Source: Candidatus Borrarchaeota archaeon
GTDB lineage: Archaea > Asgardarchaeota > Sifarchaeia > Borrarchaeales > Borrarchaeaceae
Assembly: GCA_016840645.1 (NCBI GenBank)
Contig: JAEORY010000083.1
Coordinates: 1-11,735, forward strand
Length of the DNA stretch: 11,735 nt
Direction of reading: 5' to 3'
The notes below the pieces were generated by a model that was not told where the DNA came from, made no database searches, and was given only the letters and a program-made list of their open reading frames with translations. The position numbers and the translations under genes were made by a program. This document shows positions 1 through 6,849 of this stretch, piece by piece; positions within the stretch are counted from its first letter, which is position 1; each line of letters opens with the position of its first letter.

Positions 1-109
1 GTTATAAAGACCTTTCGAATCCTGCATCAAATTATGACTGTAAATCCTAAACTAATTTATTTTTCAAGATGAACGAAAGGAAAAATGTGAAGTTATGGAT
101 TTTATATGC
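1..109. other. Left-edge intergenic stretch, no gene seen
   Basis: This stretch lies downstream of the minus-strand DUF434 gene. Only very short reading frames occur here. On the minus strand there is a five-T run (positions 84-80 read backwards, within ACATTTTTCC) that could help transcript release. There are also two AT boxes, around 101-108 and 2-9, that resemble archaeal TATA elements and might serve a minus-strand gene beyond the left edge. None of these is strong enough to call on its own. Confidence 0.4.
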
Positions 110-805
110 CTAAGATAGCTTTAGAAAAGAGATAGGAAAGTCTGAAATTTTAAGAATTCTCTGGGGAATATCCACCACTGCTAATACTTGGGCTATTATA
201 ATTGTATCACTTGTGGCTATAATATCACAATTTAGTTTTTTAAGGGTCGTATCAACTTGCTTTACTGTCTCAGCATTTCCAATTAACTGTAATTCATTTA
301 TTTTTTCTCGGATTATCTTTGAAAGTTCGCCACTTTTAGAAACTTGTGAATCAAAGAAGAACTGTAGTAATTTAGGAGGATTTTTTGCGATTTGTGATAG
401 AATAAGATCTATGGACTCATATGTCACAAGAGATACCACATGACTGCCAAAAATGCCTGAAACATCACGCATGATACCATCATCGCAATTTATAATTGTC
501 TTTTTAGACAAAAGACTTTCAACGGTAATGAGCACATTATACCCATCAACTGCGAGATGTTTCCCCGAAATTTGCTCAAAGGGTACGAGTTTCTTTTTGG
601 TTGCATTGATCTCATCTTTTGAATATAAAGCTCGATAAAGTATATGGCGCTCAGATTTATCAAGCTGAAATTTGTTTCCTACGAATCGTATGGCTCTTGC
701 TTTATCATAACCGCGATTTAACAAAAAACGAAGATCGATCGATGCATCCTTTATGCGTTCATCTAACAATTCTATAACCTTCTCAGAACTCGTGCTTAAG
801 TACAT
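110..805 (-). CDS. DUF434/DUF5616 domain protein (COG2454-like), unknown function, PIN-like C-terminal domain suspected
   Basis: The function is unknown. The N-terminal part (about residues 10-60) has the DUF434 pattern, with LRFLLNRGY at 25-33 followed by AIRFVGNKFQL. The C-terminal part (about 83-220) matches the DUF5616 pattern: VDGYNVL with Asp87, a DDG-x-RD-x-SG block at 108-116, FFFDS with Asp152, SKSGEL, and ATSDT with Asp200. Regularly spaced acidic residues after hydrophobic strands recall PIN/NYN-type metal-dependent nucleases; that is inference. The ATG at 805 gives 231 residues and begins just before the conserved helix. An in-frame TTG at 871 would add 22 hydrophobic residues unlike the family. 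I see no convincing Shine-Dalgarno site before either. The gene lies 75 bases after leuS on the same strand and may be read through from it. Family assignment is fairly sure; the nuclease idea is not. Confidence 0.8.
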   Translation of the reverse strand: MYLSTSSEKVIELLDERIKDASIDLRFLLNRGYDKARAIRFVGNKFQLDKSERHILYRALYSKDEINATKKKLVPFEQISGKHLAVDGYNVLITVESLLSKKTIINCDDGIMRDVSGIFGSHVVSLVTYESIDLILSQIAKNPPKLLQFFFDSQVSKSGELSKIIREKINELQLIGNAETVKQVDTTLKKLNCDIIATSDTIIIAQVLAVVDIPQRILKISDFPISFLKLS

Positions 806-880
806 ATAGTGTTTGAAAATTAAAAAGAAGAGATTTTTTTTAACTATGAATGAAAAGATAATTGGATACAATAAACGAAT

Positions 881-3838
881 TCATTCGATGAAAATCGCTG
901 CTCTTCTTGGTAGAGCACTATTGGCTTTTTTCATTGGGTCATAGCGTTCTGGGTCATCGGCCTCATAGATTTCTACCGTTGTAGAGAAGGTATTTTCTAT
1001 AAAAGGAGCTGCCGTTTTTAGAGTTGTGAATTCATCAAAGTGTGCCGCAAGTTTTTGTTCGATCATTTCTGGTGATAGAGTTTTTGCAGTGGGGAGAAGT
1101 TTTTGTACAAGTTTTGCGGCCTGCTTTCCATGTTTCTTGATTGCGGAATTCTGAAATATTGCCTTCATGATCTCACTTTGACTTGACTTGCCATCTTTAA
1201 GCATACTAAGGAGTTCTATATAGAGTATAGAAGCCCATTTGGGAGCAACATAGTAAACTATACGTTTTGGCGAAATATTCGTGACTTTCAAGATCTCTTG
1301 TGTGTCATCTATTGTTTTTCTTAGGAGATCTTCCATAGCAACTGCGTCAAACATTACCTTTGTTTCGTCTTTTTTCGGCCATGATGCTAGAGAACAATAT
1401 CCTTCTCTTCCTAATACTTGCCATATTTCTTCACAAATAAATGGCGCAAAAGGGCTTAAAAGTCGTATCCATACATCAAGGACTTCGTGAAGTACGGCAG
1501 TGATCGTTTCATTTCGTTCTGGCTTATCATTGTCAGAACCAACTCGTTTTAGGTACCATGAAACATCTTGATCAAGCAAGAAATACGCGTTTTGAATAGC
1601 ATCCCGCACACGACATAAGTTCATTGCTGCAGTTGCTCTCGCAATTCTATATTGAAGTTGACTTAGCATCCATCTGTCAATATCTTGAAGCGGAGGTGTA
1701 TCCTTAATGTGTTTGCTTGCAACTTCTTGTGCAAAAGTGTAAAGGCGCTCAAGTCGATTTCCTATCGATTTTGCCATTCTCTCGCTAAAAACGGCATCAG
1801 ATAATATCTCCGCTGAACTTAAAACAGAAAGCCTGATCGCATCTGCGCCGTAAGTTTTTATAGCATCATGGATAGGAATGATGTTACGCAATGACTTTGA
1901 CATTTTGCGAATAAGGATCTTTCCGTCAACTTCTTCTTCCATTAACACCGAACCATTGACTACAATCTGCTGTGGCCAATTTTCACGCTGAAAAATTGCT
2001 GTATGATTAAAAATCATAAAAGTGAGATGATTCCAGATTAAATCCCTTCCTGAGTGCCTTGAATCTAGTGGGTACCAGTAATTAAATTCATTCCTCATTG
2101 ATTCAAGAAGTGCAGGGTCAAGTCTACATGACTTTGATATATCTTTCGCATTACTTTGACCTAGAAAAACATAATCAAACACAGCGTCGTTAAAATTATC
2201 ACCAGTGAGATTATACTGGGTGATATACTTAGCAAGTGTATAATAGGACATATAGATAGTTGAGTCTGAGAGACTTTCGATAATCCAATCGGGATCCCAG
2301 GGAAGAGGAGTACCTAAGCCGGATTTACGGGCGCAGGCCTTTGCAGTCAACCAGTTGACGACATCTCGGTACTCACCCCTTAATTCTTTGGGAATAATGC
2401 TCATATTATCTAAACATTCATAAGCTAGGTCTTTCCAAGCTGGATCTCCGTAGTTAATAAACCATTGGTCGCGAACAACCTTCACTACAACTTCAGTTCC
2501 GCAACGGCAATGAATTGGGGCATTAACAATTTCGTAGACTGGATACGCACCACCTTGTTCAATCATATCCTCCCTTACTCTATCTTTTGCTTCAGAAACC
2601 GGCAATCCTTGATATTTCCCAGTTATTTCTTTGAGAATACCGCTTCGAAACTCCGCACTGTAAATTTCATCCGTGGCATCTTTACATTTTGGATCGTTTT
2701 GATCTGTAACTCCAAGTTTATCAACCGCATCTTTAGCTGGAAAATCTGAATAACCCTCAATAGAGATTAATGAGATAGGTGCTAACTCCTCGATTTGTTC
2801 TGGATTGATTCCGTATTTTTCTAATTCTGAGAGATTCTTTTTCAGATCTTCAAGGGCAATATAGTCATAAGGGGCATGTGCTGGCACACTCATGACGCAT
2901 CCTGTTCCAACATCTGGATCCACAAAAGTGCCTGGTAATATTAGCAGCCCTTCTTTTTCGGTCATAGGATTCTGCACGGTTTTTCCAATAATGTCATATC
3001 CTTTTTTTGTCTGCAAAATTTCAACTTTCTCAACTTGATGCACTAACTTTTCGGAAAATTCCTTAGAAATAAACCACTTTTCTCCATTAAGTTGAGCACC
3101 ATCTACCTGAGCAATCACATAATCAGCATCTGGATTAACAAACACGTTTGTGACACCAAAGACCGTTTCCGGCCTATATGTTGCCGTAGGCATATACCAG
3201 CCATTAAAAATGAATTTTAATGCTGTAATTTCTTCCATTTCAGGTTCCTTATCACCCAAAGTATCGTGCTGCCCAACGGCATTTTGGTCTAAAGGACACC
3301 AACCTACAGGGTGGCTTCCTTTAGTTACGTAACCTCCTTTATGAAGTGTATGAAACTGCCATTCGATGAACTTCATATATGGTGGATCGATAGTTGTGAA
3401 CTCACGCCTCCAATCGATACTAAATCCGATTTTTTTCATGCCTTCACGAATCTCATTGTGAAAGTAATTAGCAACCGCTAAAGGGTCATTCTTAAATGTG
3501 GATATAACCTCGCTGGGCACCTTGTAAATTTCTTCAAAAGTTTCAATAAGTTCACGATCATTTTCTGCAATTCGATTTGCCATTGCTAAAATTGGAGTGC
3601 CTGTATAGTGAAACCCTTGCGGATAGAGGACATTGAGTCCTTGCATACGTTTAAATCGAGCATAACTGTCGGTAAGAGTATACGTTCTTGCATGTCCAAC
3701 GTGCTGTGGAGAATTCGGATAGGGATATGCCACTGTTAAAAAGAATTTTTCGCGATTCTGATCTGGATTGGCTTCAAAAATCTTGTCATCCTGCCATTTT
3801 TTCTGCCATTTCTGTTCAAGTTCCTTAAAATTTACCAT
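881..3838 (-). CDS. leuS: Leucyl-tRNA synthetase, archaeal type
   Basis: This class I synthetase charges tRNA-Leu with leucine in the cytoplasm. Counted from the ATG at 3838 (985 residues), the HIGH signature is HVGH at 46-49 in PQHVGHARTYT, and the KMSKS loop is exact at 645-649. The CP1 editing domain lies between them. It has the threonine-rich TYRPET motif at about 220-225 and the SVPAHAPYD motif with the conserved editing Asp at about 325. A CRCG pair (about 444-447) suggests a zinc-ribbon remnant. ACARKSGLGTPLPWDP and the very C-terminal IFIE are typical of archaeal/eukaryotic LeuRS, as is the length. An upstream in-frame ATG at 3874 would add 12 residues. I prefer 3838 because MVNFKELEQKWQKKW matches the usual family start, although no strong Shine-Dalgarno site decides it. 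The gene has its own candidate promoter near 3913-3924 and follows rpl12. Confidence 0.96.
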   Translation of the reverse strand: MVNFKELEQKWQKKWQDDKIFEANPDQNREKFFLTVAYPYPNSPQHVGHARTYTLTDSYARFKRMQGLNVLYPQGFHYTGTPILAMANRIAENDRELIETFEEIYKVPSEVISTFKNDPLAVANYFHNEIREGMKKIGFSIDWRREFTTIDPPYMKFIEWQFHTLHKGGYVTKGSHPVGWCPLDQNAVGQHDTLGDKEPEMEEITALKFIFNGWYMPTATYRPETVFGVTNVFVNPDADYVIAQVDGAQLNGEKWFISKEFSEKLVHQVEKVEILQTKKGYDIIGKTVQNPMTEKEGLLILPGTFVDPDVGTGCVMSVPAHAPYDYIALEDLKKNLSELEKYGINPEQIEELAPISLISIEGYSDFPAKDAVDKLGVTDQNDPKCKDATDEIYSAEFRSGILKEITGKYQGLPVSEAKDRVREDMIEQGGAYPVYEIVNAPIHCRCGTEVVVKVVRDQWFINYGDPAWKDLAYECLDNMSIIPKELRGEYRDVVNWLTAKACARKSGLGTPLPWDPDWIIESLSDSTIYMSYYTLAKYITQYNLTGDNFNDAVFDYVFLGQSNAKDISKSCRLDPALLESMRNEFNYWYPLDSRHSGRDLIWNHLTFMIFNHTAIFQRENWPQQIVVNGSVLMEEEVDGKILIRKMSKSLRNIIPIHDAIKTYGADAIRLSVLSSAEILSDAVFSERMAKSIGNRLERLYTFAQEVASKHIKDTPPLQDIDRWMLSQLQYRIARATAAMNLCRVRDAIQNAYFLLDQDVSWYLKRVGSDNDKPERNETITAVLHEVLDVWIRLLSPFAPFICEEIWQVLGREGYCSLASWPKKDETKVMFDAVAMEDLLRKTIDDTQEILKVTNISPKRIVYYVAPKWASILYIELLSMLKDGKSSQSEIMKAIFQNSAIKKHGKQAAKLVQKLLPTAKTLSPEMIEQKLAAHFDEFTTLKTAAPFIENTFSTTVEIYEADDPERYDPMKKANSALPRRAAIFIE

Positions 3839-3912
3839 TCTTGTGTCACATCCGACAAGCCTTAAATTTGGCATGGGCTGCTGATATGTAGTTAAAGCAT
3901 AATTAAAAGAAG

Positions 3913-3924
3913 TAATTTAAAAAG
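3913..3924 (-). promoter_or_regulatory. Candidate TATA box for leuS
   Basis: On the minus strand the box reads CTTTTTAAATTA, preceded by an A/T-rich stretch usable as a BRE. A start site about 25 bases downstream would fall near 3892, just before the two candidate leuS ATGs at 3874 and 3838. If transcription starts there, the leader is about 17 or 53 bases. The spacer after rpl12 also has T-runs that could end the ribosomal transcript. Inference from spacing and composition only. Confidence 0.5.
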
Positions 3925-3989
3925 ATTTAATGAAAAACTTATAGTTATATCCGCTTCAATGTGAAGAGAATAAATAAGTGCGCAAGAGT

Positions 3990-4283
3990 TTATCCAAATA
4001 GCGCACCGAGTCCTGTGTCCTCTTCTTTCTCTTCTTCTTTTTTCTCTTCTTTTGCTTCTTTCTTCTCAACAGGCGCTGCAGCAGGAGCAGCAGTTGCAAC
4101 TGGTACAGCAGCAGCAGTTTTCAGAGCTTCATCAATGTTCACTTCGTCTAATGCAGCTACTAATGCTTTTGCACGAGCAGCTTCGGGCTTAAGTCCAGCA
4201 GCTGTAAGTAGTTTAGTCAGAGCAGCTTCAGTAATTTTTTGCTTTGCAGAATGAAGCAACATCGCACCGTACACGTATTCCAT
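3990..4283 (-). CDS. rpl12: 50S ribosomal protein L12 (P1), archaeal stalk protein
   Basis: This is the acidic stalk protein that binds L10 as dimers and recruits translation GTPases to the ribosome. The 97 residues begin MEYVYGAMLLH, the usual archaeal P1 start. A helical dimerisation/L10-binding region follows to about residue 55, then an Ala/Pro-rich hinge (about 58-72), a Lys/Glu-rich segment, and the conserved GLGALFG tail (91-97). Length is normal for archaeal L12. The ATG at 4283 is chosen because AGGAGG (4296-4291) lies 7 bases before it. An in-frame TTG at 4289 would leave only one base after that site. The gene sits 37 bases after rpl10 and is probably co-transcribed with rpl1 and rpl10. 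Confidence 0.96.
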   Translation of the reverse strand: MEYVYGAMLLHSAKQKITEAALTKLLTAAGLKPEAARAKALVAALDEVNIDEALKTAAAVPVATAAPAAAPVEKKEAKEEKKEEEKEEDTGLGALFG

Positions 4284-4290
4284 ACTCAAA

Positions 4291-4296
4291 CCTCCT
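4291..4296 (-). promoter_or_regulatory. Shine-Dalgarno site of rpl12
   Basis: The minus strand reads AGGAGG, 7 bases before the ATG at 4283. It is the strongest ribosome-binding site on this strand in the window and decides the start against the in-frame TTG at 4289. A strong site suits a protein needed in several copies per ribosome. Confidence 0.8.
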
Positions 4297-4320
4297 TATC
4301 TCTTGATTTTAATAGAAATA

Positions 4321-5328
4321 TTATCCAAATAAATCTCCTAAGCCTCCTTCTTCCTCCTCTGGTTCAGATGGTTTCTTTTTCTCAACCTCAGGTTTCTTTT
4401 CTTCTGGAGGAGGAGTTTCGGGAGTAGTTTGTATAAGTTCTTGGGGTACTACAGAAGGGGCAACACTACCGATCTCAGAAGCAAGGGCTAACATTTGCCT
4501 ATTTGCTTTCATCAATACTGCGGGCAGAGTTTCAGGCGTTATAAATGAAGCCGTTTCGGCTAAACGCATACTGTTCATAAATGCCTTCTGTATCAATATT
4601 TGAACTGTTTCAGGTGTAGGATAAGCAATATTTGTGGCTAAATTAAGTGCTTGTGAGGCCGCTTCAATAAATTGACTGCGGATTTCTTCTACATCAATTT
4701 GTAATTGTTCTTTGTGTATTAGAGCACCATCTTCATATGCAACCTCTACAGCAAGACCTACTAGCATAGGTTCAATGCCTAGACGTGATAACACTAAAGC
4801 TAATTGCCTACTAATAATGTCACCCTTTTTAGCGACTGTAGTGTCCTTCGTAATAGCAATATTACCCGCATCAATCTTTGTTGGAAGGCCAACATTTCCG
4901 AATTCGGTAATAAGTGGACCTGGGGGGAACCCCGTATTTCCAGCAGGAACGACGATATCATCAGGCGCAGTATGTCCAGGTTTAGCCAGGGTTCTCATCT
5001 TGTTTAGATCGAGAATTCGTGTAAGTTTAAATGGATCCATCTTAGCGAAAATAAAAATATTTGAACCAATAAAATATTCTTCAAGTTTAGCAATGTCGGC
5101 CTTTTCATCTTTACAGTTTCTTAATGCAAGGCGCATAAGGGTATTTTTTATGACTTTTAGTGTAGCATCACCCTCTAAGAGTTTACGTAACCGTTGGATT
5201 TGTTTTGCCCCAATTCCCTCAGCCTTAGCGATTCCAAGCACATCTGAAGATTTAATTAGATTTGTAAGTTGTTCAACCATGTTTAATTTGACAGTTGGAA
5301 TTTTTTTAGGTGGTGAAGTAGTCGCCAT
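4321..5328 (-). CDS. rpl10: 50S ribosomal protein L10 (P0), archaeal acidic stalk anchor
   Basis: L10/P0 anchors the stalk to 23S rRNA beside L11 and carries several L12 dimers. The 335 residues are the usual archaeal length. The N-terminal rRNA-binding domain (about 1-110 and 185-215) contains KVIKNTLMRLAL. The inserted domain includes APDDIVVPAGNTGFPPGP and GLPTKIDAGNIAI, typical of archaeal/eukaryotic P0. From about 230 to 290 run helical segments of the kind that bind L12 dimers. A Pro/Glu/Lys-rich linker then leads to the final GLGDLFG, nearly the same tail as in L12. The ATG at 5328 has GGAG at 5340-5337, which begins right after the rpl1 TAA. The tight junction implies translational coupling with rpl1. 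Confidence 0.96.
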   Translation of the reverse strand: MATTSPPKKIPTVKLNMVEQLTNLIKSSDVLGIAKAEGIGAKQIQRLRKLLEGDATLKVIKNTLMRLALRNCKDEKADIAKLEEYFIGSNIFIFAKMDPFKLTRILDLNKMRTLAKPGHTAPDDIVVPAGNTGFPPGPLITEFGNVGLPTKIDAGNIAITKDTTVAKKGDIISRQLALVLSRLGIEPMLVGLAVEVAYEDGALIHKEQLQIDVEEIRSQFIEAASQALNLATNIAYPTPETVQILIQKAFMNSMRLAETASFITPETLPAVLMKANRQMLALASEIGSVAPSVVPQELIQTTPETPPPEEKKPEVEKKKPSEPEEEEGGLGDLFG

Positions 5329-5336
5329 TTCTTACG

Positions 5337-5340
5337 CTCC
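5337..5340 (-). promoter_or_regulatory. Shine-Dalgarno site of rpl10
   Basis: GGAG on the minus strand lies 8 bases before the rpl10 ATG and directly abuts the rpl1 stop codon (TAAGGAG). A ribosome ending on rpl1 would uncover or reuse this site, which favours coupled expression of the two genes. Confidence 0.65.
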
Positions 5341-5979
5341 TTAAATCTCTATCTTTACTGGGGGGCCCATTGTTGTTTTTACGTAAATAGATCTGATGTT
5401 TTCACGTCCTTTCTCAAGTTTTTCTTCGACTGCCTTTAATACGCTTTCAATATTTTCGCTTATATCTTCGTTAGTCATATCTTTTGTGCCAATTTTTGCA
5501 AAGAAAACTGGGTTTTGACGCAATCTCATTTTACAAACGTTCTGTAAACGTCCAATTATCGGTTCTAGATTTGCTCCGGTTGGTGGCACAACTTGTGGCA
5601 TCTTTCCACGAATACCCAGTACAGGTCCCAAAATTTTACCAACTGTGGGCATAAGATCCGCTTGGGCTATAAAGAAATCATATGTTTTGCCTAAATCTTT
5701 TGCAGCTTTTTTATCAGTCGCGTATCGCTCTAAATCGTTTTTATTTATAATTAAATCCGCAATTTCTTTTGCACGTAAAGCTAAATCTCCTTCTGCTATT
5801 ACCGCTATTTTAATCTTCTTTGAGGGAGAATGCGGAAGAGGGATTTCGAGTTTTATCCGGTTTTCCGGCTTCTTTAAGTCAATATTTTTAAGATTAATGG
5901 CTAACTCTACTGTTTCGGTAAATTTTCGATCTTTAGCTAGTTTTTTTGCCTCTGCTACAGCCTCAGTAATATTGGACAT
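5341..5979 (-). CDS. rpl1: 50S ribosomal protein L1
   Basis: L1 forms the mobile L1 stalk on 23S rRNA and helps release deacylated tRNA. In several archaea it also represses its own mRNA. The 212 residues from the ATG at 5979 show the two-domain L1 pattern. Domain I has FTETVELAINLKNIDLKKPENR near the N-terminus and GTKDMTNEDISENI near the end. The inserted domain II carries ILGPVLGIRGKMPQVVPP. The protein ends TTMGPPVKIEI. An in-frame ATG at 6000 would add seven residues (MLNGAII). I prefer 5979 because a G-rich run (GGGG, about 9 bases upstream) precedes it and nothing like a Shine-Dalgarno site precedes 6000, but this is not certain. The gene is separated from rpl11 by about 150 bases with a candidate promoter, and is followed directly by rpl10. 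Confidence 0.94.
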   Translation of the reverse strand: MSNITEAVAEAKKLAKDRKFTETVELAINLKNIDLKKPENRIKLEIPLPHSPSKKIKIAVIAEGDLALRAKEIADLIINKNDLERYATDKKAAKDLGKTYDFFIAQADLMPTVGKILGPVLGIRGKMPQVVPPTGANLEPIIGRLQNVCKMRLRQNPVFFAKIGTKDMTNEDISENIESVLKAVEEKLEKGRENIRSIYVKTTMGPPVKIEI

Positions 5980-6084
5980 GATTATTGCCCCATTTAACAT
6001 AATAATGAAGAAAAGTTACATGAAAACTTATGCAGTGTAATACATACCACATAGGTAATTGACAAAATTGAAGGTATTTTCTAC

Positions 6085-6096
6085 ATCTTTTAAATC
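6085..6096 (-). promoter_or_regulatory. Candidate TATA box for the rpl1-rpl10-rpl12 transcript
   Basis: The minus strand reads GATTTAAAAGAT. A start about 26 bases downstream would fall near 6064, giving a leader of about 64-85 bases before the two possible rpl1 ATGs. That is long for an archaeal mRNA and leaves room for a control element. The rpl11-rpl1 spacer lacks a clear T-run terminator, so read-through from rpl11 is also possible. Inference from sequence only. Confidence 0.5.
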
Positions 6097-6130
6097 TTAT
6101 CTTAGTTAAACTATACGTGTTCTAATTTGC

Positions 6131-6631
6131 TTAATCTTCTGCAAGAAGTTCGTTCCATTGACCCTCATCTATTTCTTTTTGGATTTCTCTTGGATGCTTG
6201 TCCTCCACAGTTGCGCCTGTTGTAATGGCCGTACCGAGAATTTCTTTGACTGCGGCTTTAAGTGAATTTGCCAGAAGTTTATCACGTTTTAACTTGGCTA
6301 TTTCTATTATCTGAGATAAAGTAAGATTACCTATGGCTTCAGATTCTTCAGTTCCTGCAGTTCCTGACCCCTTTTCAATTCCTAATTCTTTCAAGATAAG
6401 TGCAGAAACAGGAGGAGTTCCGACTTCTATTTCGAAGGATTTGTCATCTGTGTTAATCGTGATAGTCACTGGAACTTTAAGACCCATATAAGCCTTAGTT
6501 TCCTCATTAATTGCTTGAATAATTTGAAAGACATTCACGCCAGTAGGGCCCAGTGCAGGTCCCAGAGGAGGTCCCGCCGTCGCTTTTCCTCCATCGACTA
6601 ATGACTGAATAACCGCTTCTTTTCCTGACAT
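6131..6631 (-). CDS. rpl11: 50S ribosomal protein L11
   Basis: L11 binds the GTPase-associated region of 23S rRNA at the stalk base, next to L10. From the ATG at 6631 the protein has 166 residues, normal for archaea. The N-terminal domain shows GGKATAGPPLGPALGPTGVN, the proline-rich loop facing the rRNA, followed by a VTITINTDDKSFEIEVGTPP strand pair. The C-terminal rRNA-binding domain (about 75-145) ends with KAAVKEILGTAITTGATVE. A short acidic tail follows. The ATG at 6631 is preferred over an in-frame GTG at 6640 because AAGGTG lies 6 bases before it and overlaps that GTG. The gene opens the minus-strand ribosomal block and is divergent from the acyl-CoA synthetase gene. Confidence 0.95.
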   Translation of the reverse strand: MSGKEAVIQSLVDGGKATAGPPLGPALGPTGVNVFQIIQAINEETKAYMGLKVPVTITINTDDKSFEIEVGTPPVSALILKELGIEKGSGTAGTEESEAIGNLTLSQIIEIAKLKRDKLLANSLKAAVKEILGTAITTGATVEDKHPREIQKEIDEGQWNELLAED

Positions 6632-6637
6632 ACATAA

Positions 6638-6643
6638 CACCTT
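6638..6643 (-). promoter_or_regulatory. Shine-Dalgarno site of rpl11
   Basis: The minus strand reads AAGGTG, 6 bases before the ATG at 6631, matching the archaeal GGTG part of the anti-Shine-Dalgarno complement. It contains the alternative GTG start, which argues against that GTG being used. Confidence 0.65.
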
Positions 6644-6677
6644 AGTTCAATGAAACCATAGAGGATCAACGTGCAAT

Positions 6678-6690
6678 ATTTTAAAAAAGT
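6678..6690 (-). promoter_or_regulatory. Candidate TATA box for rpl11
   Basis: The minus strand carries a run of T then A (ACTTTTTTAAAAT), the clearest TATA-like element in the window. A start about 25 bases downstream would be near 6659, leaving a leader of about 27 bases before the rpl11 ATG. It lies in the 218-base divergent spacer shared with the plus-strand synthetase gene. Confidence 0.55.
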
Positions 6691-6713
6691 TATCTTTAAT
6701 GGTAATTAAGTCC

Positions 6714-6753
6714 AAAATTTTTAAGTCTACAGCACTAAAATCACTTAAAAGCG
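6714..6753 (+). promoter_or_regulatory. Candidate promoter region of the ADP-forming synthetase gene (two TATA-like boxes)
   Basis: Two plus-strand AT boxes are possible TATA elements: ATTTTTAAG around 6717-6725 and CTTAAAAG around 6744-6751. They would place start sites near 6748 or 6774, so the leader before the ATG at 6850 would be roughly 75-100 bases and would include the hairpin at 6798-6818. Which box is used cannot be decided from sequence. Confidence 0.45.
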
Positions 6754-6797
6754 AAAGTCTCAGCATGACATCACAAAACATCAATTTAGGTCAACTA

Positions 6798-6818
6798 CTC
6801 CACCCTAAAGGGTAGGAG
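6798..6818 (+). promoter_or_regulatory. Stem-loop in the leader of the ADP-forming synthetase gene
   Basis: CTCC-ACCC (6798-6805) pairs with GGGT (6810-6813) and GGAG (6815-6818) around a TAAA loop, with one bulged A at 6814. This gives eight pairs, six of them G-C, in an AT-rich spacer. It lies about 30 bases before the ATG, inside the expected leader. No T-run follows, so it is not an ordinary terminator. A second copy of TAGGAG (6829-6834) could compete for the same CTCC strand. Role unknown. Confidence 0.5.
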
Positions 6819-6849
6819 CGTCCAAAGCTAGGAGTCGTGAAGTTCCACA

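Noticed and set aside
2465..2749. Plus-strand reading frame of 94 codons, and other short frames opposite leuS (1281-1490, 3150-3332)
   Set aside because: All are shadows of the well-conserved leuS frame, without homology-like features.
3961..4254. Plus-strand reading frame of 97 codons rich in Ser/Ala
   Set aside because: It is antisense to rpl12. The low-complexity Ser/Ala/Phe composition is the reverse complement of the Lys/Glu/Ala-rich L12 tail, and there is no family match or ribosome-binding site.
4712..5344. Plus-strand reading frame of 210 codons
   Set aside because: It lies opposite rpl10, which is a firm match over its full length. The translated product has no recognisable motif.
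5645..6040. Plus-strand reading frame of 131 codons
   Set aside because: It is antisense to rpl1, with biased Ser/Phe/Ile composition and no motif.
6027..6056. Possible small hairpin in the rpl1 leader
   Set aside because: Only about five pairs with a bulge (GTG-TA with TA-CAC) and no covariation evidence, too weak to call.
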